Positions 7,364 to 17,986 of a stretch of DNA of 19,386 nucleotides are shown here, piece after piece. Under the pieces are notes generated by a model. That model saw nothing but the letters and a program-made list of their open reading frames with translations, made no database searches and was not told where the DNA came from. Each line of letters starts with the position of its first letter. The first letter of the stretch is position 1. Source of the DNA: an uncultured Gemmatimonadota bacterium (lineage in GTDB: Bacteria > Gemmatimonadota > Gemmatimonadetes > Gemmatimonadales > Gemmatimonadaceae); the NCBI GenBank assembly GCA_946478895.1, contig CAMLDY010000045.1, positions 1 to 19,386 on the forward strand, in the 5' to 3' direction. The translations under genes and the position numbers were made by a program.

Positions 7364-8637
7364 GCGCCTGGGCAGGCACAGCAGGAGTGGCGCTGCTTCC
7401 GGAATCCGCGGCCGCGCATCCCGTTGAGGCCCTCGCCCCTGCGGCTCTATGGTCAACCTGGTCGTGGGAGCCCGCAGTGGTGATCATCCTAGCGGCGACT
7501 GCCGCGCTCTACGCAATCGGGCTGCGCCGGCTGTGGTCAAAGTCGATTGGCACGGGGATTCGCGTATGGGAAGCGACGGCATTCGCGGGCGGCTGGCTTG
7601 CCGCGGCGCTCGCACTCGTCTCACCGCTCCACGCACTAGGCGGATCGCTGTTTTCGGCGCACATGGCGCAGCACGAGGTTCTGATCGCAGTCAGCGCGCC
7701 GCTGTTGGTGCTCGGCCGGCCGCTGATCCCGTTCCTCTGGGCGCTGCCACCCCATTGGCGAACGGGCATTGGCAGCGCGACCAAAGCCCCGGTGGTGAGC
7801 GCGCCATGGTCTGTGCTAACGCGCCCGTCGGTCGCGTTCGCACTCCACGCGATTGCGCTCTGGGTGTGGCATTTGCCGGGTCCGTATCAGGCGACCATCC
7901 ACAGCGAAATGATGCACAGCCTTCAGCATCTGAGTTTCATCTCGACCGCGCTGCTGTTCTGGTGGACGGTTTTCGGAGCGAGATACTCGATGCTCGGCTA
8001 CGGTGGCGCGGTCTTCTACCTGTTTGCTACGGCGCTCCAGACCGGAGCGCTCGGCGCGCTGCTCACCTTTGCCCCGGGACTTTGGTATCCGGCCTACGCG
8101 ACCACGGCGCCCGTCTGGGGATTGAGTCCGCTCGAAGACCAGCAGCTCGGTGGAATCATCATGTGGATTCCAGGGAGCATTCCGTACGTGATCGCGGGGC
8201 TGGTGTTGTTCGCCCGCTGGCTCAAGGAATCCGAGACGCGCGCTGTGCGTCACTACGCCTCGGTGATGAGCGCTCGCACGCTGGTTATTGTGATTTCCGT
8301 CGTAGCGCTCTCATCGTGCGATCGCGCATCCGGCGACGACAGATTTCAGATCACCAACGCAGATCCCGGGCGTGGCCGCGATGCAATCCGTCGCTACGGC
8401 TGCGGATCCTGCCACACCATCCCTGGTGTCGCAGGGGCGCGTGGAATGGTAGGTCCGCCGCTGGGCCAGGTGTCGCAGCGAGTATTCATCGCGGGGGTGC
8501 TGACCAATCAGCCCGACAACATGATTCGATGGATCGAGAATCCGCCGGGTATCGACGCAAAGACGGCAATGCCGAACATGGGCGTCACGGCGCGCGATGC
8601 TCGCGACATCGCTTCCTACCTCTACACGCTCAGGTAA
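7348..8637 (+). CDS. ctaG: CtaG-type oxidase assembly factor fused to a cytochrome c domain
   Basis: 429-aa fusion. Residues about 1-295 are a caa3_CtaG-type multi-helix membrane protein, with around seven helices after a signal-like start ending AAAH. Histidine-rich motifs typical of the family are seen (SAHMAQHE 103-110, LWVWHLPGPY 171-180, HSEMMHSLQHLS 185-196); CtaG proteins are needed for caa3 oxidase assembly, probably for copper delivery. Residues 307-324 (M307 to LSSC324) look exactly like a lipoprotein signal, and residues 340-429 are a class I cytochrome c domain with C352-G-S-C355-H356 and candidate axial M408 or M411. There is no stop between the parts. A separate 123-aa lipoprotein could start at ATG 8266, but no ribosome binding site precedes it. 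The start at 7348 overlaps the previous gene by 16 nt; later starts would cut the first helices. Confidence 0.88.
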   Translation: MHRHLSAWAGTAGVALLPESAAAHPVEALAPAALWSTWSWEPAVVIILAATAALYAIGLRRLWSKSIGTGIRVWEATAFAGGWLAAALALVSPLHALGGSLFSAHMAQHEVLIAVSAPLLVLGRPLIPFLWALPPHWRTGIGSATKAPVVSAPWSVLTRPSVAFALHAIALWVWHLPGPYQATIHSEMMHSLQHLSFISTALLFWWTVFGARYSMLGYGGAVFYLFATALQTGALGALLTFAPGLWYPAYATTAPVWGLSPLEDQQLGGIIMWIPGSIPYVIAGLVLFARWLKESETRAVRHYASVMSARTLVIVISVVALSSCDRASGDDRFQITNADPGRGRDAIRRYGCGSCHTIPGVAGARGMVGPPLGQVSQRVFIAGVLTNQPDNMIRWIENPPGIDAKTAMPNMGVTARDARDIASYLYTLR

Positions 8638-8643
8638 CGAGCG

Positions 8644-9525
8644 CTACTCGGTCGTGGCGTGTTCCTCGGCCACCTGCGCGTAGTTGAACAGTGCAACGAG
8701 GAGCACCCCGCCGACTGCGTTCCCGAGCAGGGAGGGAACGATGAAGCTTCCGATCATCTCTCCCCAGCCAGCTGCTCCAGTAGCCGCCCGATAGAACGCT
8801 TCGACGCTGCCGGCGATGGAATGCCGGAAATGGAACGCGGAGATCGGCGCCGTGGCAACCCAGATCATGAAGATTTGCGCGGTCGTTTCGATGGTCGATG
8901 CAAGCAGCCACGCGAGCAGTGCGATCAGCCAGCCGCCGAAGATTGCCTTGTAGAACACCATGCCGAAGCCGCCCTCGGTGCTCTGTCGAGCGACTTCCTG
9001 CATTGAGGGATGCAGTGGAGCGTCGATGATGTTCGTTGCGCCGAGGATCCAGCCGAATACGAGCGCGCCGATAAGATTGCCGACGATCAGCAGTCCCCAC
9101 ATCCGCAACAATTTCCTGAGTGTCGTTCCATCGCGCTTGTGCAGAAGCGGGATCACCGGCTCGAGGGTGTTCTCGGTGAACAGCTCGCTGCGGCCCATGA
9201 TCACGAACATGAATCCAATCGGGTACGCGAGGGATGCGAGCGGGTGTTTGTACGGCTCGGGCGCGTAGTGGCTGACGAACGCCGAGGCGAGGAAACTGAA
9301 GCCAATCAGCATTCCGGCGGCGAGCGACGAAAACAGCAAAGAGCTCGCGGGCCGCTCGAGCTCCTCGACGGCCGGTCCGCGGATGTTCTCGTGGATCTCC
9401 AGCGCGCTGAGACGGGTTCCGCTCTCAGGCCGGGGAACCGTCTTGCGTCCGAACGGATTGGTGGGCTTTGCCTCTTCGGGCTCTTCCCACTCCGACTTCT
9501 TCGATTCCGGCTTGTCGTGTTCCAC
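8644..9525 (-). CDS. Formate/nitrite transporter (FNT) family channel, YfdC-like
   Basis: Pentameric FNT channels move small monovalent anions such as formate or nitrite across the inner membrane. The 293-aa product has a hydrophilic N-terminus of about 55 residues rich in Glu, Lys and Pro, then six predicted helices. Family marks include GRSELFTENTL (111-121), the central-pore histidine in RHSIAG (H235, matching FocA EHSIAN), and LLGNAVGGVLLVALFNY near the C-terminus. The long charged N-terminus and the ELFTENT motif place it with the YfdC-like branch, whose substrate is not settled. Translation begins at a GTG; no other start exists between it and the in-frame stop upstream, and no strong ribosome binding site is seen. 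It ends 6 nt from the convergent ctaG fusion. Formate would suit a methanol-oxidising neighbour, but that is inference. Confidence 0.88.
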   Translation of the reverse strand: MEHDKPESKKSEWEEPEEAKPTNPFGRKTVPRPESGTRLSALEIHENIRGPAVEELERPASSLLFSSLAAGMLIGFSFLASAFVSHYAPEPYKHPLASLAYPIGFMFVIMGRSELFTENTLEPVIPLLHKRDGTTLRKLLRMWGLLIVGNLIGALVFGWILGATNIIDAPLHPSMQEVARQSTEGGFGMVFYKAIFGGWLIALLAWLLASTIETTAQIFMIWVATAPISAFHFRHSIAGSVEAFYRAATGAAGWGEMIGSFIVPSLLGNAVGGVLLVALFNYAQVAEEHATTE

Positions 9526-9554
9526 GACCGGCGCAATCGGAAGTTCCGTGCCCG

Positions 9555-9576
9555 GCGCTTGCGTTGGCGCAAGCGC
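9555..9576 (-). terminator. Perfect 9-bp stem-loop after the receptor gene
   Basis: GCGCTTGCG at 9555-9563 and its exact complement CGCAAGCGC at 9568-9576 flank a 4-nt loop. The hairpin lies 1 nt past the stop of the TonB-dependent receptor and 29 nt before the FNT start on the - strand. There is no run of T after it in either direction, so it is not a classical intrinsic terminator. It could still slow polymerase, protect the 3' end of the receptor message, or separate expression of the two genes. Confidence 0.35.
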
Positions 9577-9577
9577 G

Positions 9578-11683
9578 TTAGCGGGGAGTGGCTATCCCCG
9601 TCAAAGTCAGTCCCACGTACAGCGCGCGCTGGGTGCCGGGTTCGTAAAATTTTCCCCCCGCGGCGTTCACGCTTACTGATGAGACATACTTCGTGTCGAG
9701 AAGATTCTGCACACCGAGGATGATTTCGGCTGCGGAGTGCCGCAGTGCAGCACTGCTCACCAGGCGCATGCTGAACATCGCATAGCCGGGCGAGCTCTCA
9801 GAGTTCGCGTCGTTGACGAACATGCGATCGGCAAGGCTGGCCTCTCCAACGACGGTCACGAACGGAAGTCGGAGCGTGGCGCTCCCCTGAAGCACTTGGC
9901 GCGGAATCCCCGGAATGCGATTGCCCGCATAGTGGGCGGTGTCGACGGTGAAATCGACGAAGCGATAATTCGCGTAGGTGTACGCTGCGCCGAGGTCCAG
10001 GCTGCGCATGTTGACGCCGAGGCCGAGCTCGGCACCGCGTCGGGAGGTGCGGCCGGCGTTGCGGAAGTACCGTCGCCCGTTGCTGGCCGGGATGTCGAAT
10101 GGAATCAGCTCGTCGTGGACCGATGTTGCGAAAAGCGCGGCGCTGTACTGAAGCCCGTTGACCGAGATCCCCTTGGCGCCGATCTCGTAGGTGAGGGATC
10201 GCTGCGGCTGAAGATCCTGGTTGATCCCGCCAGTTCCCGTCGGCCGATTGCCGAGCTCGGTCGCCGTCGGTGTCTCGAAGGCGGACGACACGTTCGCGTA
10301 GGCGCTGTGGGATGCGCCGAGGCGCGCGACAATCCCGAACATCGGACTGATTGCGTCGAGGAGTCGCCGGCCTGAGTCGTCGGGATTGTTGGCGTCGATC
10401 AGGTGATCCTGGACGTGAAAGCGCACGCCATCGGCGCGTACTCCCGCCGTGACGAGATAGCGGCTCGACAGCTCCAGCTCATCGCGCAGATAGGAGCCGA
10501 GGGACGACACGAGCTCACGCTGGTCGAGCGTAACACTGCCTCTCTCGACTCCGACGACGGGGCAGGTTGCGGTCGCGGCAGTGAGCGGCGGGACGTCGTT
10601 GCAGTTGGTAAAGTTCCGGCGCTCGTCGTTCTGAAACTGCAACTCGGCGCCGGCGGTAACGCGATTGTCGGCGCCAAACAACGACCACGGCATCGTCGCG
10701 CGCAGGTTCCCGCCGGAGATGGTGCGGCCGACGTCGACGATGCCGAAGGTGAGCGGGTTGTCGAGGCTTCTGGTCCCGGCGTAGCCGGATACTTCGATCT
10801 CACCGTGTGCTCCGTACCGCCGCGCCGTGAGACCGAGCTGTGACTGGGTCACGGCTTTGCGCGCACCTTTCCGAACGGAGAACGGATCCGCCATTCCAGG
10901 ATCAGTCTCGAACTGCGCGCGCGTCAGGGCTCCGGGATTCTGGGCGAGAGGAGTGTTGATGCCGAGCCACTCCACCGCGTAGGAGCTGCCGGGGCCGTCG
11001 TAAGACAACCGGGCAAAGCCATTCGACATTCGCTGCCGGGAGTAGCTGCGATATCCTTCGTTCTCGGTGCGCGCCACGTTGGCCTGATAGCCCAGGCGAC
11101 CCGACGTGCCTTCGGCTTTCGCCACGTATCGCCGCGAGCCGAAGCTGCCGTTCCAGGCCCGGATCGCGGCGGCAACGGGAACCGGCATCGGTTGGCTGCT
11201 TCTGATATCGACGACACCGCCGCCGGCGTTTCCGTAAAGCGACGACGCGCTTCCGCGCATTACCTCGACGCGGCCGACGGACTCCAGGTCGAGAAAGTCA
11301 ACCGGCGTCTGACCGTCCGGCAGGGTGAGTGGGATTCCATCCCGCAACACCTTTATTCCCCGCACCCCGAAGGCCGACCGCGCCCCGAATCCGCGAATCG
11401 AGATTCGCGGATCCTGCGACGGGTTGTTGCGGTTTGAGACGGTGAGGCCCGGAATGAGCCAGAGACTTTCGTCGAGCGACAGGTGGCGCTGCCCCGGCCG
11501 CGCGGAATCCGGCGTCTGCACACTGATCGCGTAGGGAAGATCGAGCAGTGATTTCCCGGCGCCGCGACTGACTTCCACGACCACCGGCTCGAGGCGGGTG
11601 ACCGCGGTGTCCTGAGCGCTCGTCATCGCCGGAAAGATCGCACCGACAATCGCCGCGGCCGGGAGCGCCGTGAAACGGATCAT
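9578..11683 (-). CDS. TonB-dependent outer-membrane receptor, PqqU/YncD-like plug
   Basis: Outer-membrane receptor (701 aa) that imports a scarce ligand using TonB energy. Signal peptide about 1-24, ending SAQ; TonB-box-like EPVVVEVSR at 32-40; plug at about 45-165 with RISIRGFGARSAFGVRGIKV (93-112), DGIPLTLPDGQ (115-125), VEVMRGSASSLYGNAGGGVV; then a beta-barrel with paired Asn/Cys-rich loops and a C-terminal strand ALYVGLTLTG. The plug is strikingly like E. coli YncD, shown to be the PQQ receptor PqqU, so PQQ is a candidate ligand; a siderophore or lanthanide chelate is also possible. The last residues (IATPR) lack the terminal aromatic usual for barrel insertion. The frame is open upstream to 12085 but overlaps the kinase gene; the ATG at 11683 is chosen because the signal peptide begins there. 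The gene follows the kinase stop by 46 nt. Confidence 0.9.
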   Translation of the reverse strand: MIRFTALPAAAIVGAIFPAMTSAQDTAVTRLEPVVVEVSRGAGKSLLDLPYAISVQTPDSARPGQRHLSLDESLWLIPGLTVSNRNNPSQDPRISIRGFGARSAFGVRGIKVLRDGIPLTLPDGQTPVDFLDLESVGRVEVMRGSASSLYGNAGGGVVDIRSSQPMPVPVAAAIRAWNGSFGSRRYVAKAEGTSGRLGYQANVARTENEGYRSYSRQRMSNGFARLSYDGPGSSYAVEWLGINTPLAQNPGALTRAQFETDPGMADPFSVRKGARKAVTQSQLGLTARRYGAHGEIEVSGYAGTRSLDNPLTFGIVDVGRTISGGNLRATMPWSLFGADNRVTAGAELQFQNDERRNFTNCNDVPPLTAATATCPVVGVERGSVTLDQRELVSSLGSYLRDELELSSRYLVTAGVRADGVRFHVQDHLIDANNPDDSGRRLLDAISPMFGIVARLGASHSAYANVSSAFETPTATELGNRPTGTGGINQDLQPQRSLTYEIGAKGISVNGLQYSAALFATSVHDELIPFDIPASNGRRYFRNAGRTSRRGAELGLGVNMRSLDLGAAYTYANYRFVDFTVDTAHYAGNRIPGIPRQVLQGSATLRLPFVTVVGEASLADRMFVNDANSESSPGYAMFSMRLVSSAALRHSAAEIILGVQNLLDTKYVSSVSVNAAGGKFYEPGTQRALYVGLTLTGIATPR

Positions 11684-11729
11684 GCCTGAAATAAAGCGGC
11701 GGTGAATGCGTGTCGACAGGAGCGCGACG

Positions 11730-14279
11730 TCACCGCTTGCCCGCCGACTTCGCGAAGCGATAGCCGCGGATGCTGGTTTGTTTCCACTGCTCCATGATCT
11801 TGCGCACGATGTCGACGATGAAATCCGCCGACTGCGGGTCGACGTCGATGGTGGCGATCGTATCAACGATCTGCTGGCAGAGCAGATCCACGTCGCGCGC
11901 GATCTCGCCCTCCGTCCACCCGAGCCTGTACCGCTGCGCACCGTGCAGCTCGGCGAGAAGCCTCTGGATCTCGGCGCCATCGCGGAGCAGATCGCTGGCG
12001 CGTCCCCTGGTTTCGGCGAGCAGCTGCGCGGCGCGGATGATCTCGGTGACGACGGTGTCGGCGTGATCGCGAATGTGCGCTTCATTCACCGCGGACAAAT
12101 CCGGAACTCCGTCGTCGTCCCGCACCCGCTGCACGTACGTCCCGGCGATGAGATCGATGCGGTTGAGAAGAGCCTGCGCAAGATGTCTCACTCCCACCAC
12201 ATCCGGCGTTGCCTCCGCTGCTGGTGGGTGGTCGGGCTGTGGCGCGGGCCGTTCTTCCGATGCCCCGCCGCGCAGCCAGAGCGTGAACGTCGAGCCGCCG
12301 CCGACGGTGCTTTGCACCGTGATGTCGCCGCCCATCAGCCGTGCGAGCTGACGACTGATGGCAAGGCCCAATCCGGTTCCGCCTTCCGAGCGAGTATAAC
12401 CGGAGTCTCCCTGCACGAACGGCTCGAAGATTCTCGTCAGCTGCTCGGGAGGAATGCCGATGCCGTTGTCGGCGACGCGAATGAACGTCCATGATCCCTC
12501 GCCGACCAATCGTGCACCGGGATCGGGATGATCGGCGGATCCGCACTCGAGCGTGACGGCGCCGCCCGGATTGGTGAACTTGACGGCATTCGACAGAAGG
12601 TTGACGAGGATCTGACGCACCCGATCGGGATCGCCCATGTAGGACGTCCCTTCCGCACCATCGCATTCCTCGGGATAGTCGATGCCGCGCGCGACTGCCT
12701 GTGGCCCGATCAGCGCGATGGTGGCGTGAATCACGTCACTCACGTACGCCGTTTCGCGCGACACACTGACGCGGCCGGCTTCGATCTTCGAAAGATCGAG
12801 GATGTCGTTTACGAGTCCCAGTAGGTGCACGGCGCTGGAGCGCAGGCGCTGAAGGTGATCGTGCTGTGGCGGGCTTACTGCGCCGAGCACACCCATGTCG
12901 ATCAGCTGAGTGTAGCCGAGTATTGCGTTCAGGGGCGTGCGAAACTCATGACTCATCGTGGCGAGAAATTCACTCTTGCCACGATTTGCCATTTCCGCTT
13001 CTTCCTGCGCGCGCTCGGCGATCTCTCTCGCTTCGACAGCGCCCTCGAGGGCAAGGTCGCGTTGGCGTTCGGCGTGCTTGCGCGCGGTGATGTCGGAGTG
13101 GGTGCCCACCCACTCCTCGATATTTCCGGTCGCATCGAATACCGGCACCGCCCGGGCGAGCATCTCGAGGTACTCGCCGTTGCGGGTCCTGACGCGGTGC
13201 TCCACTTCGTAGATCGCGCCGGCGGACAGCGCTCTGCGCCACGCCGTGATCGTCTTGTCGCGATCTTCAGGGTGGACGGCATCGAGCCATCCGTTGCCCC
13301 GCATCTCCTCGAAAGACTGGCCGGTGAGCTGATGCCAGTCGTCTTCCTCGACTAGCATCGTACCGTTCCCGTCCATTTTCCAGACGGCAGCGGTGGTCGA
13401 TTCGATCAGCGAGCGAAAACGCTTTTCGCTTTCCTGGAGCATCCGCTGAGCGCGCTGCTTGTCGGAGATGTCGGCGAAGTAGACGGATAACCCTTCTGGC
13501 GAGGGGTATGCATGGACCTCGAACCACGAGTCGAGCGGTGGATAGTATTCGGCGAATGCGACGACCGATTGTGATTCGACGGCGCGCCGGTATTGTTCGG
13601 CGAACGCCGAGGTGGCGGCATCGGGAAACTCGTCCCAGACGATTTTTCCGACGAGATCCTCGCGGCGGCGCTGCAGGATCAGGGCTGCCTTCTCGTTCAC
13701 GTAGGTGAAGCGCCAGTTTTCGTCGAGGGCAAAGAAAGCGTCGCTGATTCGCTCGAGAACATCGGAGAGTCGCTTCTGGCCCTCGCGAGCTTCGGCTGCC
13801 GCCGCTTGCGCCCGGGCCAGTTCCGCGGCAGCGTCGCGGATTCTCTCCCTGCTCCGGTAGAGGTCGCAGAAGACGCTGACCTTCGATCTGACCACTTCCG
13901 GACTGAGCGGCTTGAAGAGGTAGTCGACCGCTCCGCTCTCATAACCCTGGAGGATCAGGCGCTCGTCGGGGTTGCCGGCGGTGAGGAAGATCAGCGGGAT
14001 GCCGGAAGTCTTTTTTCGCTGCTTGATCCTCCGCGCCGTCTCGAGGCCATCCATGCCCGGCATCGCGACATCGAGGAGCACCAGAGCGAAATCAGAGTCG
14101 AGGAGGTGGCCGAGCGCTTCTTCGCCCGAGCTCGCCCGCACAAGGTTTTCACCGAGGGGCTCGAGAATCGCCTCAATGGCGAGGAGATTTTCCGGCCTGT
14201 CGTCCACTATCAGGACGTTCACGGGCGCGGATTCGCCGGCGAGCACAGTATCGCGGGCGAGTGGCGAGGTCGACTGCAT
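11730..14279 (-). CDS. Hybrid sensor kinase: receiver-PAS-PAS-histidine kinase with C-terminal RsbRD-like domain
   Basis: Cytoplasmic signalling protein of 849 aa with no membrane helices. Order: receiver domain 20-140 (acidic D26/D27, phospho-acceptor D70, T100, K123); coiled-coil linker 145-172; PAS about 170-275; PAS_3-type about 283-402 (AVHPEDR); coiled coil to 435; HisKA with H444 (SHEFRTP); ATPase domain with N564, DNGIGIP 604-610, FEPF 618-621, GGTGLGLA 633-640. After a Pro-rich linker (675-695), residues about 697-840 form a helical domain whose LHGAQRYRLGWTEGEI pattern resembles RsbRD_N, seen in RsbR-like and some kinase proteins and normally N-terminal. Having a receiver first and no output domain suggests a phosphorelay or a kinase controlled by another kinase. 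The ATG at 14279 has no strong ribosome binding site. Signal sensed is unknown. Confidence 0.9.
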   Translation of the reverse strand: MQSTSPLARDTVLAGESAPVNVLIVDDRPENLLAIEAILEPLGENLVRASSGEEALGHLLDSDFALVLLDVAMPGMDGLETARRIKQRKKTSGIPLIFLTAGNPDERLILQGYESGAVDYLFKPLSPEVVRSKVSVFCDLYRSRERIRDAAAELARAQAAAAEAREGQKRLSDVLERISDAFFALDENWRFTYVNEKAALILQRRREDLVGKIVWDEFPDAATSAFAEQYRRAVESQSVVAFAEYYPPLDSWFEVHAYPSPEGLSVYFADISDKQRAQRMLQESEKRFRSLIESTTAAVWKMDGNGTMLVEEDDWHQLTGQSFEEMRGNGWLDAVHPEDRDKTITAWRRALSAGAIYEVEHRVRTRNGEYLEMLARAVPVFDATGNIEEWVGTHSDITARKHAERQRDLALEGAVEAREIAERAQEEAEMANRGKSEFLATMSHEFRTPLNAILGYTQLIDMGVLGAVSPPQHDHLQRLRSSAVHLLGLVNDILDLSKIEAGRVSVSRETAYVSDVIHATIALIGPQAVARGIDYPEECDGAEGTSYMGDPDRVRQILVNLLSNAVKFTNPGGAVTLECGSADHPDPGARLVGEGSWTFIRVADNGIGIPPEQLTRIFEPFVQGDSGYTRSEGGTGLGLAISRQLARLMGGDITVQSTVGGGSTFTLWLRGGASEERPAPQPDHPPAAEATPDVVGVRHLAQALLNRIDLIAGTYVQRVRDDDGVPDLSAVNEAHIRDHADTVVTEIIRAAQLLAETRGRASDLLRDGAEIQRLLAELHGAQRYRLGWTEGEIARDVDLLCQQIVDTIATIDVDPQSADFIVDIVRKIMEQWKQTSIRGYRFAKSAGKR

Positions 14280-14325
14280 GGAAACGTGCTACCCATGCAA
14301 GTAACGGACAACGAGCCTGAGCGGC

Positions 14326-17130
<2,805 letters not shown>

Positions 17131-17235
17131 AACCGGTGTGCGAAGGGAGAATCCGTCGTAATAAGGACGACCAACTCACTCTCTCCGGCACCTACCAATC
17201 GGCCCGAAACGATCTCGCGCCATTGCCGCCTCGTC

Positions 17236-17916
17236 CTATTCCTCGTACTCGTCGGAGCCCTGGACCCAGAGGAATGACTGGATGTCGATCATGTCCCGCG
17301 GCTCGAGATCGCTGAGGTCGTCGGACACGACCTGCGCAAACTCGAGGAGATTGGAGTACGTCTCCCAGTTCGGGCGCGAACGGTAGCGGAATTCGAAGCC
17401 GTACTCTCGCGCCGCGGTGCGTGTCACCATCGGCTTGAGGAAGAAATGCGTCTCGGGCTGCGCCAGAAATCCGAACACCGTGAGCAACGGCCAGGTGAGA
17501 ACTCTGGTCTGTCGGCGCGGAAGTCCGGCAACAGTCGAGCACCATTCCTCGAACCTGTTTTCGAGGCTGCCACGGCCGTACAAAAAATCGTAGAGTCCCT
17601 CGGCGAACGACCTGGCGCCGGCGGTTGATTTGACTGCGTCGCGCAGCGCCATCTTCTCGAACGAGAACAGCAGGTTGGTGCGCGATTCTATCGTCACGGC
17701 GCGCCGCGCCACTTCCGCGTAGCTGCCGTCGGCAATCAGATCGTGATGGGTTTTCCGGTCCAGAATCTCTTCCCAGCGCTCGTGGGCTTCCCACTTGTAG
17801 CCGCGCTCCCAGTCGATGTACTTCGCGTCGTAGAACCCCTTGCGGAAAAATCGCAGGAACTTGCGACGACACTTCAGCGCGCCCTTCGAGCTGACACCTT
17901 CCACTGCCACAGCCAT
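17236..17916 (-). CDS. Conserved-looking hypothetical protein (226 aa) between kinases
   Basis: I do not recognise a named family. The product is 226 aa, soluble, mostly helical by composition, and rich in aromatic and charged residues. Notable segments are RKFLRFFRKGFYDAKYIDW (18-36), GYKWEAHERWEEIL (39-52), ESRTNLLFSFEKMALRDAV (76-94), and an acidic C-terminus ending DEYEE. No signal peptide, membrane helix, metal-binding cysteine cluster or nucleotide-binding motif is seen. Composition and frame use match its neighbours and no competing frame looks better. ATG at 17916 is preceded by GAGGG at a good distance. It lies 70 nt downstream of one kinase and 105 nt upstream of the next, so it is probably co-transcribed with them and could be a partner or target of the signalling cluster. 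Confidence 0.75.
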   Translation of the reverse strand: MAVAVEGVSSKGALKCRRKFLRFFRKGFYDAKYIDWERGYKWEAHERWEEILDRKTHHDLIADGSYAEVARRAVTIESRTNLLFSFEKMALRDAVKSTAGARSFAEGLYDFLYGRGSLENRFEEWCSTVAGLPRRQTRVLTWPLLTVFGFLAQPETHFFLKPMVTRTAAREYGFEFRYRSRPNWETYSNLLEFAQVVSDDLSDLEPRDMIDIQSFLWVQGSDEYEE

Positions 17917-17986
17917 TGCTACGCCCTCGAATGGTCTCCAGGGCTACCAATGCGAAGTTCAGACCATCCGAGGAGAATTCATTCGC

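Noticed and set aside
8266..8637. A separate 123-aa lipoprotein cytochrome starting at the internal ATG
   Set aside because: Not annotated as its own gene because the frame is continuous with CtaG and no ribosome binding site precedes the ATG; kept as an open question in the findings.
17131..17235. Possible GTCGT/ACGAC hairpin upstream of the GAF-PAS kinase
   Set aside because: The stem is only 5 bp and lacks a T tract, so it is within chance expectation.
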